Source of the DNA: an uncultured Oscillospiraceae bacterium
GTDB lineage: Bacteria > Bacillota > Clostridia > Oscillospirales > Ruminococcaceae
NCBI GenBank assembly: GCA_934448295.1
Contig: CAKSEY010000011.1
Coordinates: 41,179 to 105,178, forward strand
Direction: 5' to 3'
DNA: 64,000 nucleotides
Made by a program: the position numbers and the translations under genes. This document shows, in pieces, positions 1 through 7,434 of this stretch. The notes under the pieces are model-generated. The model had not been told where the DNA came from. It ran no database searches and worked only from the letters and a program-made list of their open reading frames with translations. Within the stretch, counting starts at the first letter, position 1. Each line of letters opens with the position of its first letter.

Positions 1-20
1 ACCGATTTGAAGCAATATAG

Positions 21-49
21 AAAGGGACGTTTGATTGCGTCCCTTTTTG
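21..49 (+). terminator. Rho-independent terminator of an upstream gene
   Basis: A perfect 9-bp stem (AAAGGGACG with CGTCCCTTT) is followed by a T-rich tail. It probably ends a plus-strand gene lying left of the window and also separates it from the convergent minus-strand membrane gene. Confidence 0.8.
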
Positions 50-973
50 TTATTCAGTTTTCCTTTTACGGAAGCACAGCGCCGCAAGCATGAAGACAGC
101 CGCCCCCGCCAATATCTCCAGCGGATATATTAAAAGCGCCTGCTGCGGTATTATCATGGGGAGAACTGCAAGCGCCCCCGCAGGCGGAATGTACTGCCCG
201 GCGAGCTTCATGACAGCCAGCGCCGCCAAAACGGCAAGCACAGCCGCCAGGGTAAGCGGAAGCCCCAGCTGCGCGCAGATACTCCACCGGAAAAGCGCCC
301 CGGAAAGCGCGCAGGCGGCTATGATGAGCACAGTCTTTACAGGCTTCTTTCGTGAGCCGCTCGCCGGATTTGAGAACTCCGTGAAAGCCACCAGAAGCGG
401 AGGAGCTATGCAGAAATTAAGCCCGAAATGTATCAGCGGAAACGCTAGCGCCGCCGCCAAAACAGTCCTCACTGCAGCAGAAATCAGGCTGAACCTGTCC
501 GGGCGCGGCAGCGGCTGAAAATCCTCGTGTGCGTAAAGCCCGCGCTTCTCAAGGATATACTGCGCAAGAACCGTAAGAGCCGTCATCGCAACCGCAGATA
601 TCGGATAGATGATAGTTTCAGTGTCCATCAGCACAGGGAGCGACGCTGCGGAGATCATCGGGGCAAAGCTGGTTCCGGAGAACAGGTACAGCGCCTGGCA
701 CAGAAGATAGGCTCCGGCAAGATTCGCCGCCTTTGGAAGCGGACTGAACCGCACGATAAGTATTCCGAGAACGGAACACACGGCGATAAGCAGCACCATT
801 CTCCCACGGCTGACCCGCCAGGACTGTTTCGGCGCGGCTATGGCACCTACGGTCAGCGCGGTTATCTCCGGGAAAATTATCTCCTTTTCACCGAGAAGCT
901 CGGCGGTTCCCACCATTGCAGCGGCAAGCAGAATACATGCCGCCGTCCTTGCGCAAAAGCTCCTTTTCGTCAC
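50..973 (-). CDS. Polytopic membrane protein, unknown function (HPP-like repeat)
   Basis: A 307-residue, very hydrophobic protein with about eight to ten predicted membrane segments. Two halves seem related: each has a hydrophobic stretch, a short segment rich in Pro/Ala/Gly (around residues 35-50 and 190-205) and further membrane helices, which recalls HPP-type integral membrane proteins. The start is a GTG at 973 preceded by GGAGAG; it overlaps the stop of the upstream gene (GTGA), so the two are probably translated together. No catalytic or substrate motif was recognised; a transport or membrane-structural role is inference only. Confidence 0.7.
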   Translation of the reverse strand: MTKRSFCARTAACILLAAAMVGTAELLGEKEIIFPEITALTVGAIAAPKQSWRVSRGRMVLLIAVCSVLGILIVRFSPLPKAANLAGAYLLCQALYLFSGTSFAPMISAASLPVLMDTETIIYPISAVAMTALTVLAQYILEKRGLYAHEDFQPLPRPDRFSLISAAVRTVLAAALAFPLIHFGLNFCIAPPLLVAFTEFSNPASGSRKKPVKTVLIIAACALSGALFRWSICAQLGLPLTLAAVLAVLAALAVMKLAGQYIPPAGALAVLPMIIPQQALLIYPLEILAGAAVFMLAALCFRKRKTE

Positions 974-2112
974 CGGGTGAACTCTCCGTACTCGCAGCCG
1001 ACATGAGCCACGTTCATATCGTCAAGCAGGTAGAGCTTCGCGCTGTCGTCCCGGGCGTACAGCTTTATCCTGCCGGTTCCCGTTCCGCCATTCCACAGCC
1101 TGTTATGCTGCCTGGAGCCGTCCGGCGCTTCGTAATTCATCAGCAGCATTTCAGATTTTTTGCAGCGTATCCGACATTCAAGCTTTCCGTCCGCAGAGGT
1201 CTGCGCAACGTGCCAGAGCACCTCCTCGTCGGTTTCGGTGCAGTCGAATCGGGTCTGGGTGAAAAGATGCGGCTTTGAAAAATTGAATTCGAACTCGTGC
1301 CCCTCGTACCAGAACGCGGAAAGGAGCTTTCTGTCAAGCGGAACTCCGCCGACCACGGGTCTCCCGCCGCCAATATCGAACACGCTGTTTTTCAGCTTCT
1401 TTCCGCTGAAATTGCTGTATATATCATTTGACGAAAGCCACAGCCACGGCGAAGTGAATCCGCTCCCCCAGTTTTTGTCAGAGTACCCGTAGCAGGTGTC
1501 GGGGTCTACCGTGTACTTCACGCCGTCAAGAGTAACCTCGCCGCTGAACGCCGTTTTCATGCCCTCGGCATGCCAGTACATCTGGAATGCGTTCGCGGCA
1601 CGGAACGGTTTCCCGGCTCCGTAGCCAACGTTGAACGCTATCTGCTTGTCAACGGAGAGGTTCCAGCTCATTTCGCCAGGGGAACACATATATTCCGGGT
1701 GAGCTGTGCACTCCTCTTCCGTGAGGGACACGCTGCCCTCCAGCAGGCAGTCGGAAGCAAAGCAGTCGTCCGCTATAACGGAGTAGGGCGCGTCCATGCA
1801 GACGGTAACGTGCTTCCAGCCAAAGAAACGGTGAATCTGCTTCGCGCCCTCGCCCCAGCAGCCCGCCTTTACCATGAGGTACGACGGCTTTACCTGGTGC
1901 TCCCTGTTCGCGGGGAGCTGTCCCAGTATAGGCGTGCTCCCGCCAAGCCCGGGGTTGCAGAGGAAGTACTCAATGAAGAATGAGCGCTCCTCGCCATTCT
2001 GAGCGTTATGCCCGGTAAAGCTGTGCCACCACCAGTCGTAGCCCTCATTGCGCAGAGCTCCCCGGAGCATACAGCCATCACGGCTGGGGTCGTGTATATT
2101 GAATCTTTTCAT
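970..2112 (-). CDS. Tocopherol cyclase/lipocalin-fold-like protein
   Basis: A 380-residue soluble protein with no signal peptide. The central part (about residues 195-220) has a Tyr-Ser-Asp-Lys-Asn-Trp-Gly segment followed by a Trp-rich stretch, the pattern of tocopherol-cyclase-like/AttH-like proteins that bind or transform hydrophobic ligands in a beta-barrel. The ATG at 2112 has AAAGGG upstream and lies downstream of a strong promoter; an in-frame ATG at 2160 sits inside that promoter and is rejected. It forms an operon with the downstream membrane protein and diverges from the MocR-type regulator, a likely controller. The substrate is unknown; tocopherol itself is not implied. Confidence 0.55.
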   Translation of the reverse strand: MKRFNIHDPSRDGCMLRGALRNEGYDWWWHSFTGHNAQNGEERSFFIEYFLCNPGLGGSTPILGQLPANREHQVKPSYLMVKAGCWGEGAKQIHRFFGWKHVTVCMDAPYSVIADDCFASDCLLEGSVSLTEEECTAHPEYMCSPGEMSWNLSVDKQIAFNVGYGAGKPFRAANAFQMYWHAEGMKTAFSGEVTLDGVKYTVDPDTCYGYSDKNWGSGFTSPWLWLSSNDIYSNFSGKKLKNSVFDIGGGRPVVGGVPLDRKLLSAFWYEGHEFEFNFSKPHLFTQTRFDCTETDEEVLWHVAQTSADGKLECRIRCKKSEMLLMNYEAPDGSRQHNRLWNGGTGTGRIKLYARDDSAKLYLLDDMNVAHVGCEYGEFTR

Positions 2113-2137
2113 GGTCGTGATCCCTTTCACTAGTTTA

Positions 2138-2157
2138 TGGTATAATTGATTATACCA
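2138..2157. promoter_or_regulatory. Palindrome over the -10 region, candidate operator
   Basis: Two 9-bp arms, TGGTATAAT and ATTATACCA, are separated by two bases. The right arm contains the -10 box of the minus-strand promoter. A protein bound here would block the cyclase-like operon; the divergent MocR-type regulator is the obvious candidate. Confidence 0.5.
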
Positions 2158-2177
2158 CAATTAATCTGATTAGTCAA
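2149..2177 (-). promoter_or_regulatory. SigA-type promoter for the cyclase-like/membrane protein operon
   Basis: On the minus strand TTGACT (2172-2177) and TATAAT (2149-2154) are spaced by 17 bases, close to the housekeeping consensus. The start lies about 30 bases before the ATG at 2112. Confidence 0.75.
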
Positions 2178-2192
2178 TCGCTGAAAGCCATG

Positions 2193-2221
2193 TTGCAAAA
2201 AACAATGAAATGTAGTATAAT
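2193..2221 (+). promoter_or_regulatory. SigA-type promoter for the MocR-type regulator
   Basis: TTGCAA (2193-2198), a 17-base spacer and TATAAT (2216-2221) precede the gene. The promoter diverges from the minus-strand one with only 15 bases between the two -35 boxes. Confidence 0.7.
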
Positions 2222-2239
2222 CAAAATGAGGTGAGGAGC

Positions 2240-3586
2240 ATGAGTGAAAAAAAGAGCCTGTACGAACAGCTCTATGAGGATATAAAACGCGATATTCTTG
2301 ACGGAAAGCTCACGGACGGAACACGCCTGCCATCAAAAAGGGCGCAGGCGGAAAGGCTCGGCGTCAGCGTTATCACGGTGGAAAACGCGTATGCCCAGCT
2401 CCTGGCGGAAGGCTACATTGAAGCCAGGGAGCGCAGCGGCTACTTTGTCTGCGCCGGAGATATCCAGGAAGCTCCCGCGCCGTCTGATATGTCCGAAATA
2501 CCGGAGGAATTGCCCGAAACTCCCGCCGCGCAGCCAAATTTCGGAAACCCGTTCTTTCCGTTTTCTGTGTGGACAAAGCTCATGCGGGAGGTTATTCTTG
2601 AGAAAGGCAGCGCCATGCTCTCGCCAGTGCCACCCGGGGGAGCTGTGGAGCTGCGGCAGGCTATCTCGGCTCACCTGAAAGCGTTCAGGGGGATAAACGT
2701 CCCGCCGCACAGGATAATTGTGGGAGCCGGCACGGAATACCTCAACGACCTGCTGGTAAAGCTCCTGGGGAATCAGCTCACATACGCTGTTGAAAATCCC
2801 GGATATCACAAGCCTGCGCGTATCTGCCGCCTTAACGGAGCGCTCTGCCTGCCCGTGGGTCTGGACGGGCACGGTATCTCCGCACAGGAGCTGTACTATA
2901 AAAATGTGGACGTAGCCCACATTTCACCGGCGCACCACTTCCCTACCGGGATCGTTATGCCCATCTCCCGGCGAATGGAGCTAATGAAGTGGGCTGCCCG
3001 GCGAAACGGCTATATCATTGAGGACGATTACGACAGCGAATTCCGGTGGTCTGGACGTCCGGTTCCGGCAATGTTCGGGCTGGATACCTCCGACCGGGTG
3101 ATCTATATGAACACGTTCAGCATGACCATCGCGCCGTCCGTCAGGATAGGCTACATTTGTCTGCCCGCCGAACTTTACGAGCGCTGGCGGGAGCGCATGG
3201 GCTTCATAACCTGCCCGGTACCCGCTTTCGAGCAGTACACGCTGGCGAGGTTCATTGAAGGCGGTCATTTTGAGCGGCACATAAACCGAATGCGCAAGCA
3301 TTACCGCAGGATACGCGAAAACACTCTTGCGCTTGCGGAGCTTTTTGGCGCAGGGAGCGTCGCCCCCGAAAACGCCGGGCTTCATTTCGTGATGAGCATA
3401 CCGGAAAGCTCCCCGCTTAACGATATTTACAGCCAGTGCGGAATCCGGATAACCCCCATGTCGGCGCACTTTGACGAGGGTGCAGAAATCCCGCCGGAAG
3501 CCGCCGGGAAATACGTTGTGAACTTTGCCGGCGCAGACGAGGATAAGCTGGATAAAGCAGTACAGACAAATAAAACCGGAGCATAA
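2240..3586 (+). CDS. MocR/PdxR-type GntR regulator with a Lys-to-Met change at the PLP site
   Basis: A 448-residue protein. Residues 5-75 form a GntR winged helix (Leu-Tyr-Glu-Gln-Leu-Tyr start, then the Arg-Leu-Pro-Ser-Lys-Arg recognition region). Residues about 110-440 are a fold-type I aminotransferase domain with the Asp-Asp-Tyr-Asp-Ser-Glu-Phe motif. In this family the next motif carries the lysine that binds pyridoxal phosphate (Thr-Phe-Ser-Lys); here codon 295 (3122-3124) is ATG, Met. The fold remains but covalent PLP binding should be lost unless another lysine replaces it. Start ATG 2240 has GAGGTGAGG upstream; the GTG at 2231 lies inside that site. It probably regulates its divergent neighbour. 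Confidence 0.85.
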   Translation: MSEKKSLYEQLYEDIKRDILDGKLTDGTRLPSKRAQAERLGVSVITVENAYAQLLAEGYIEARERSGYFVCAGDIQEAPAPSDMSEIPEELPETPAAQPNFGNPFFPFSVWTKLMREVILEKGSAMLSPVPPGGAVELRQAISAHLKAFRGINVPPHRIIVGAGTEYLNDLLVKLLGNQLTYAVENPGYHKPARICRLNGALCLPVGLDGHGISAQELYYKNVDVAHISPAHHFPTGIVMPISRRMELMKWAARRNGYIIEDDYDSEFRWSGRPVPAMFGLDTSDRVIYMNTFSMTIAPSVRIGYICLPAELYERWRERMGFITCPVPAFEQYTLARFIEGGHFERHINRMRKHYRRIRENTLALAELFGAGSVAPENAGLHFVMSIPESSPLNDIYSQCGIRITPMSAHFDEGAEIPPEAAGKYVVNFAGADEDKLDKAVQTNKTGA

Positions 3587-3606
3587 AAGCCCCGGTTTGT
3601 TTTATT
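3572..3606. terminator. Bidirectional terminator
   Basis: A ten-base stem with one mismatch (AAACCGGAGC with GCCCCGGTTT) has T-rich tails on both strands. The regulator's stop codon lies in the loop. It serves both the plus-strand regulator and the convergent CYTH gene. Confidence 0.75.
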
Positions 3607-4165
3607 TCCGGCTTTTGGCATATTCCGAAAGGAACCGCCTTATCTTTCCTGTGGCTGGCGCTTTCATATCAAGCTGAGCCTTTGACTTTATCATCTCAAG
3701 AATACCCAGCGCCGCTGATTCGCTGGTATACTCAACCTCCAGCTCATAGTCAGTCCTGCCGAAATATTCGCTCTTGTCCAGGTCGATCTCCGCGCCGACA
3801 AACAGCTTGACGCTCCGCGCGGTCGAAAGCTCTCCAAGCAGCGATACATCCGGCGCTTCGGCCCCGGAAAGCTCGGAAAGCTCCCTGCCGGAAATGGTCT
3901 GCGGAAGTCCCGGCAGTTCCTTTTCAAGCTCCACACGGCTGACCGCGCCGTTTCCCATAGTTTCCGCCGGAAGCTTCATCTGGAGGAAGTATTTGCCGGA
4001 AACCCTGCGCACACGCACGGTGATGTGCCTTTCGCTCATTTCAAGCTGCGGCGTGTCGTAATAATAATTGACCTGCTCCAATTCCCTGTCCCAGCCGCTG
4101 AACATTCCGTGGATCTGTTCGTACTGCTCAGCGCTGAGCATGACCTTAAACTCGTTCTCTATCAT
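3602..4165 (-). CDS. CYTH domain protein (triphosphate-binding)
   Basis: A 187-residue protein filling a single CYTH (CyaB/thiamine triphosphatase) domain. The N-terminus carries the family signature Glu-Asn-Glu-Phe-Lys (ExExK), which binds metal and the triphosphate, followed by alternating charged strands such as Arg-His-Ile-Thr-Val-Arg-Val-Arg. Family members hydrolyse tripolyphosphate or thiamine triphosphate or make cAMP; the sequence alone does not tell which. It is the last gene of a yfcE-birA-CYTH operon, eight bases after birA. Confidence 0.85.
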   Translation of the reverse strand: MIENEFKVMLSAEQYEQIHGMFSGWDRELEQVNYYYDTPQLEMSERHITVRVRRVSGKYFLQMKLPAETMGNGAVSRVELEKELPGLPQTISGRELSELSGAEAPDVSLLGELSTARSVKLFVGAEIDLDKSEYFGRTDYELEVEYTSESAALGILEMIKSKAQLDMKAPATGKIRRFLSEYAKSRK

Positions 4166-4173
4166 TTCGCACC

Positions 4174-4896
4174 TCAGATGTAGTCAAGCAGTCCGCGCAC
4201 GCTGACCTCGCCGGAATTCACCTTGAACCTGCCGCTTTCGTCAGTGCAGATAAGGAATCCATTGGGGGCTATCCCCTCGGCAAACGCTTCGCGCTCGTTT
4301 CCGTTTTCAATGATACGAATACGTTTTCCGATGGTCAGACAGTGCTCCCTGTATTCTGCGGAAACGGCGTCGAAGCCCTCCCGGGTGAATCCGTAAAGCC
4401 GCTCTGCGATGTCCTCGGCAAGAGCCTCGCGGCTCCGGACGGTTTTTCCGGTGAGCATTTCTATCGAGCCGCCGTGCGGGATATTCGACTTTTCAAAGAA
4501 TTCGGCGGTCTGGGAAATGTTGACCCCGATACCGCATATTATGTCTATCGAGGAACCAAAACATACGCTCTCGCATAGAATACCACAGAGCTTGTGACCG
4601 CGCAGTATAATATCGTTCGGCCACTTGACGCCGAAGCTCTCCTGCGGGAACAGCTTTTCAAGAGCCCCGCATACTGCGACAGCCGCGCACAGCGTGACTG
4701 TATCCGGGTGCGGCGGGTTCTTCAAAAGCAGCGAAAGCGGGAGCATTCCACGGTCGGCAAGCCAGTCGTGACCGCGCCTGCCGCGCCCGGCGGTCTGGAG
4801 CCCGGCGGTGACGAGAGTTCCGTCCGGAAGCTCGCTGCGGTGCAGCTTCAGGTAGCTGTTGGTGGAATCCACCTCGTCTAAATGAATGTACTTCAT
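4174..4896 (-). CDS. birA: Biotin--[acetyl-CoA-carboxylase] ligase, catalytic domain only
   Basis: A 240-residue enzyme that adenylates biotin and transfers it to the carrier lysine of biotin carboxylases. The signature Gly-Arg-Gly-Arg-Arg-Gly-His-Asp-Trp loop is at residues 38-46, the Val-Lys-Trp-Pro-Asn-Asp motif near 90-96, and a small SH3-like C-terminal domain follows. It begins directly with the ligase domain and lacks the N-terminal DNA-binding helix-turn-helix of bifunctional BirA, so it should not act as the biotin repressor. Its ATG overlaps the stop codon of the upstream phosphodiesterase gene (ATGA). Confidence 0.93.
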   Translation of the reverse strand: MKYIHLDEVDSTNSYLKLHRSELPDGTLVTAGLQTAGRGRRGHDWLADRGMLPLSLLLKNPPHPDTVTLCAAVAVCGALEKLFPQESFGVKWPNDIILRGHKLCGILCESVCFGSSIDIICGIGVNISQTAEFFEKSNIPHGGSIEMLTGKTVRSREALAEDIAERLYGFTREGFDAVSAEYREHCLTIGKRIRIIENGNEREAFAEGIAPNGFLICTDESGRFKVNSGEVSVRGLLDYI

Positions 4897-5381
4897 GCCC
4901 TGCTCTTTGCCTCGACTATTCTCATCTTGATATCGCCCCTGCTGGAAAGCTCGATTATACCATAGGTCGGGGCATTGTGGTTGCGGGGACTGTCAAGGCT
5001 TCCGGGATTCATGACGTAAACATCGTCTATCTTCTCGTTGCGGTAGAGATGAGTGTGACCGTAAAGCGCGATCTTGCAGTCGTTCTCCTTTGCAGCCTCC
5101 ACCAGCCTGTCAAGACCGCTGTGCACATCCTCAATGTGGCCATGACAGCAGTATATCTTATAACCGCATGCGGTAACTATATGCCTTGTCTTGTGCATTC
5201 CATAGTCGCAGTTTCCGAGGACGTAAACCATCGGCTTCTCCGGGTGGAGATTGTGTATATCCCGCGCTTCGTTCTCGCCGTCTCCCAGGTGGATTATAAG
5301 ATCCGCGTCGAGATTTTCGTCCACCGCATCGTTCAGAACTTTAAAATTATGATGTGTATCTGAAACAACTAGTATTTTCAC
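4893..5381 (-). CDS. YfcE/MJ0936-type metallophosphoesterase
   Basis: A 162-residue calcineurin-like phosphoesterase. Metal ligands are visible as Ser-Asp-Thr-His (residues 6-9), Leu-Gly-Asp-Gly (about 33-36), Gly-Asn-Cys-Asp (about 57-60), a Cys-His-Gly-His motif and Gly-His-Thr-His (about 111-114). Family enzymes hydrolyse phosphodiesters with two bound metal ions; the natural substrate is unsettled. I choose the GTG at 5381, which has AGGTGAT upstream and gives the family's usual N-terminus; the ATG at 5402 would add seven atypical residues. First gene of the operon with birA and the CYTH gene. Confidence 0.88.
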   Translation of the reverse strand: MKILVVSDTHHNFKVLNDAVDENLDADLIIHLGDGENEARDIHNLHPEKPMVYVLGNCDYGMHKTRHIVTACGYKIYCCHGHIEDVHSGLDRLVEAAKENDCKIALYGHTHLYRNEKIDDVYVMNPGSLDSPRNHNAPTYGIIELSSRGDIKMRIVEAKSRA

Positions 5382-5542
5382 TTTATCACCTTTCCGAAAC
5401 ACTCGCTCTGTGTTGAATTATACAGTTCTACTTATAGCTATTATATCATAAAAATTACTAGAATAAAAGGGGGCAACTCGGTTTTTTTAAAATTATTCAC
5501 AGAATATTTACATAAAATGTCATGCAACAGGAGGTGCGGATC

Positions 5543-5779
5543 ATGGCAAACAACGATTTTGACCAGCTTATAAAGTCTGCAAGCGAAAAACTGGGTTCCT
5601 CGCCTGACGCGCTGCGGCGCTCGATTGAGAAAAAAGACCTCAGCTCGCTGTCGTCAATGCTCACAAAAGCAGACAAGGAAAAGCTCCGCAAGGTGCTCGC
5701 CGACAAGGAGCTCATGAAAAAGCTGAAATCCGCCGGTTCCCCGGAGGAGGTCCTGCGGCTTATCGGCAGCGTCAGGTAG
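5543..5779 (+). CDS. Small conserved-type protein, unknown function
   Basis: A 78-residue, charged, helical protein without signal peptide or membrane segment. The sequence alternates Lys/Glu with Leu in a helix-turn-helix-like spacing and reads like a small helical bundle. The ATG at 5543 has a perfect AGGAGG site; an ATG at 5522 lies upstream of that site and is rejected. It is the first of three short genes in one direction (5543-6430). A CATAAAAT box 24 bases upstream of the start resembles the -10 of a SigE-type promoter, but the -35 is not clear. Function not recognised. Confidence 0.75.
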   Translation: MANNDFDQLIKSASEKLGSSPDALRRSIEKKDLSSLSSMLTKADKEKLRKVLADKELMKKLKSAGSPEEVLRLIGSVR

Positions 5780-5807
5780 AAATCTGGGCATACTGGAGGT
5801 GCGGTGA

Positions 5808-6113
5808 ATGGATGACATAGAGGATATCCTCCGCGCCTTGGCAGAGGATTCTCCGGAGGACGGCGGCTCCGGGCAGGAAAGTTCCGGCGAGGGACTTTTC
5901 TCCGGGATAGACCTCGGGACGATGGCAAAGGCCGCCAGTCTGCTGGGAGCCGCAGCCTCGCCCAACGACGACGAAAAGCTCCTGCTTGCGCTGAAACCGC
6001 TTCTGCGGGAGGAAAATCGGGGCAAGGTCGATACTGCCGTGCGGCTGCTGAAGCTCATATCGCTGCTTCCTCTGCTGAAAGAAAGCGGGTTATTCGGGAA
6101 ACTGGGGGGATAG
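5808..6113 (+). CDS. Small acidic/helical protein, unknown function
   Basis: A 101-residue protein in two parts. The first 30 residues are acidic and rich in Gly/Ser, and the rest is an amphipathic helical region with Leu-Leu-Leu-Ala-Leu-Lys-Pro-Leu-Leu-Arg and then Arg-Leu-Leu-Lys-Leu-Ile-Ser-Leu-Leu-Pro. I recall similar 'LLxALKPxLxxER..KVDxAxxLLKL' proteins in other Clostridia without assigned function. GGAGGTG precedes the ATG. It lies 28 bases after the first small gene and two bases before the third, so the three are probably co-transcribed. Confidence 0.75.
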   Translation: MDDIEDILRALAEDSPEDGGSGQESSGEGLFSGIDLGTMAKAASLLGAAASPNDDEKLLLALKPLLREENRGKVDTAVRLLKLISLLPLLKESGLFGKLGG

Positions 6114-6115
6114 GA

Positions 6116-6430
6116 ATGGTTTGGAATTCGGAGCAGTCGCCGCTTTATCAGTCGGTGGAGAAATTCAACGGCGGCTCCCATCGGCAGCCAGAGCCGCAGG
6201 AAAGGGTCTGCGAAGCTCCGGAACCTTCTCCGGAGGTGCACGAACAGCCACGCTGCAAGCCGGAGCCGCAGCACGGTGAGTTCCGGAATGCCGCAGGCTC
6301 AGGGAACTTTATTCAGCGCATTACCTCAGACCGGGATTTTATGCTGATAGCCGCCCTGATCCTGCTGCTATGGCACGAAAAAGCAGACATGAAGCTAATT
6401 GCGGCACTCGCTTTTGTTCTGCTCGCGTGA
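6116..6430 (+). CDS. Small protein with a C-terminal hydrophobic tail, unknown function
   Basis: A 104-residue protein. Residues 1-65 are polar and rich in Pro, Glu and Gln, with no obvious fold. Residues about 76-104 hold two short hydrophobic stretches separated by a His-Glu-Lys-Ala-Asp-Met linker, so the protein is probably tail-anchored. The ATG at 6116 has GGGGGATAGGA upstream, overlapping the end of the preceding gene. With its two partners it may form a membrane-associated assembly; this is inference from context. Confidence 0.7.
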   Translation: MVWNSEQSPLYQSVEKFNGGSHRQPEPQERVCEAPEPSPEVHEQPRCKPEPQHGEFRNAAGSGNFIQRITSDRDFMLIAALILLLWHEKADMKLIAALAFVLLA

Positions 6431-6458
6431 AAATTTCAGGAAAATTTTCAATAACCCC

Positions 6459-6487
6459 TTGAAAAAATCGTTGGAATGGGTTATAAT
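6459..6487 (+). promoter_or_regulatory. SigA-type promoter of the cysE operon
   Basis: TTGAAA (6459-6464), a 17-base spacer and TATAAT (6482-6487). Transcription should start near 6494, just before the T-box leader. Confidence 0.75.
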
Positions 6488-6493
6488 AATGTT

Positions 6494-6727
6494 TAAAGCA
6501 TGAAAGGCTTTGACCAGTCAGAGTACCCGGATAATGTCACCCACAGAGAGCGGCGCATTGGTGTGAGCGCTGCGGAGGCACCCGGCGAAAGTGCGGCTGC
6601 GAGCCGCTCCGGTGAAGGAATGTAGCCGGCGCCGTTTCCCGCGTTAAGGGGCTCGAGGGGCTTTGCCCGAAGCGAAGTGGAACAGCGCTGACACGCCTTC
6701 GCACCGTCCGGTGCGGAGGTTTTTTTG
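6494..6727 (+). ncRNA. T-box leader, probably tRNA-Cys responsive
   Basis: The leader shows the stem I landmarks AGAGAGCGG (6545-6553) and GGTGTGAG, an AGTA in the 5' side of the specifier loop, the T-box core GAAGTGGAACAGCG (6674-6687) and an intrinsic terminator (CCTTCGCACC with GGTGCGGAGG, then seven Ts, 6696-6727). Uncharged tRNA would stabilise the antiterminator and allow cysE-cysS expression. The downstream genes make cysteine and charge tRNA-Cys, and a TGT codon followed by A (6621-6623) lies where the specifier is expected. The exact specifier needs a fold; a GGA triplet just upstream is the alternative. Confidence 0.85.
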
Positions 6728-6768
6728 TTCACCGCGTCGTTTCTCCCAGACATCTACCGGAGGTTTTT

Positions 6769-7422
6769 ATGTTTGACCGTCTTAAAGAAGAGATAAATTC
6801 CATAAAAGCACGAGATCCGGCGGTGCGCTCCTCGCTGGAGGTGCTGTTCCTCTATCCGTCGTTCAAGGCGGTAAGATCCTACCGCAGAGCGCACTGGTTC
6901 TATGAGCACGGGCATTTCTTCATCGCCCGCTGGATATCCCAGAGATCCCGCGACAGAACCGGGATCGAGATACACCCCGGCGCGAAAATCGGCAAGGGAC
7001 TGTTCATCGACCACGGCGCGGGCGTAGTCATCGGCGAGACCACTGAAATCGGCGACAACTGTACTCTTTACCAGAATGTGACCCTCGGCGGCACCGGAAA
7101 GGACACCGGAAAGCGCCACCCCACCCTCGGCAACAACGTGCTGGTCGGCGCGGGCGCAAGGGTGCTCGGGCCGATGAAGATAGGCGACAACTCCAAGATA
7201 GCTGCGAACGCCGTGGTGCTGGAGGAAGTCCCGCCGAACTGCACGGCTGTCGGAGTTCCCGCAAGAGTGGTAAAGCGCGATGGAGTGCGGATAACAAACA
7301 GCGATCTCGACCAGATACACATTCCGGACCCTGTATCACAGCTCCTCTGCGAACATATGTACAAGATGGAATGTATGCAGAAGGAGATAGACGACCTGAA
7401 AAAACAGCTTGCTGAAAAATAG
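6769..7422 (+). CDS. cysE: Serine O-acetyltransferase
   Basis: A 217-residue enzyme that acetylates L-serine with acetyl-CoA, the first step of cysteine synthesis. The helical N-terminal part is short, as in EpsC/Gram-positive CysE. It is followed by hexapeptide repeats forming a left-handed beta-helix, with the Phe-Ile-Asp-His-Gly-Ala-Gly-Val-Val-Ile-Gly-Glu active-site segment (residues about 81-92) and Asn-Val-Thr-Leu-Gly-Gly-Thr-Gly-Lys. A C-terminal Lys/Glu-rich helix ends the protein. It is the first gene after the T-box and lies twelve bases before cysS. Confidence 0.95.
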   Translation: MFDRLKEEINSIKARDPAVRSSLEVLFLYPSFKAVRSYRRAHWFYEHGHFFIARWISQRSRDRTGIEIHPGAKIGKGLFIDHGAGVVIGETTEIGDNCTLYQNVTLGGTGKDTGKRHPTLGNNVLVGAGARVLGPMKIGDNSKIAANAVVLEEVPPNCTAVGVPARVVKRDGVRITNSDLDQIHIPDPVSQLLCEHMYKMECMQKEIDDLKKQLAEK

Positions 7423-7434
7423 GAGGACAACATC

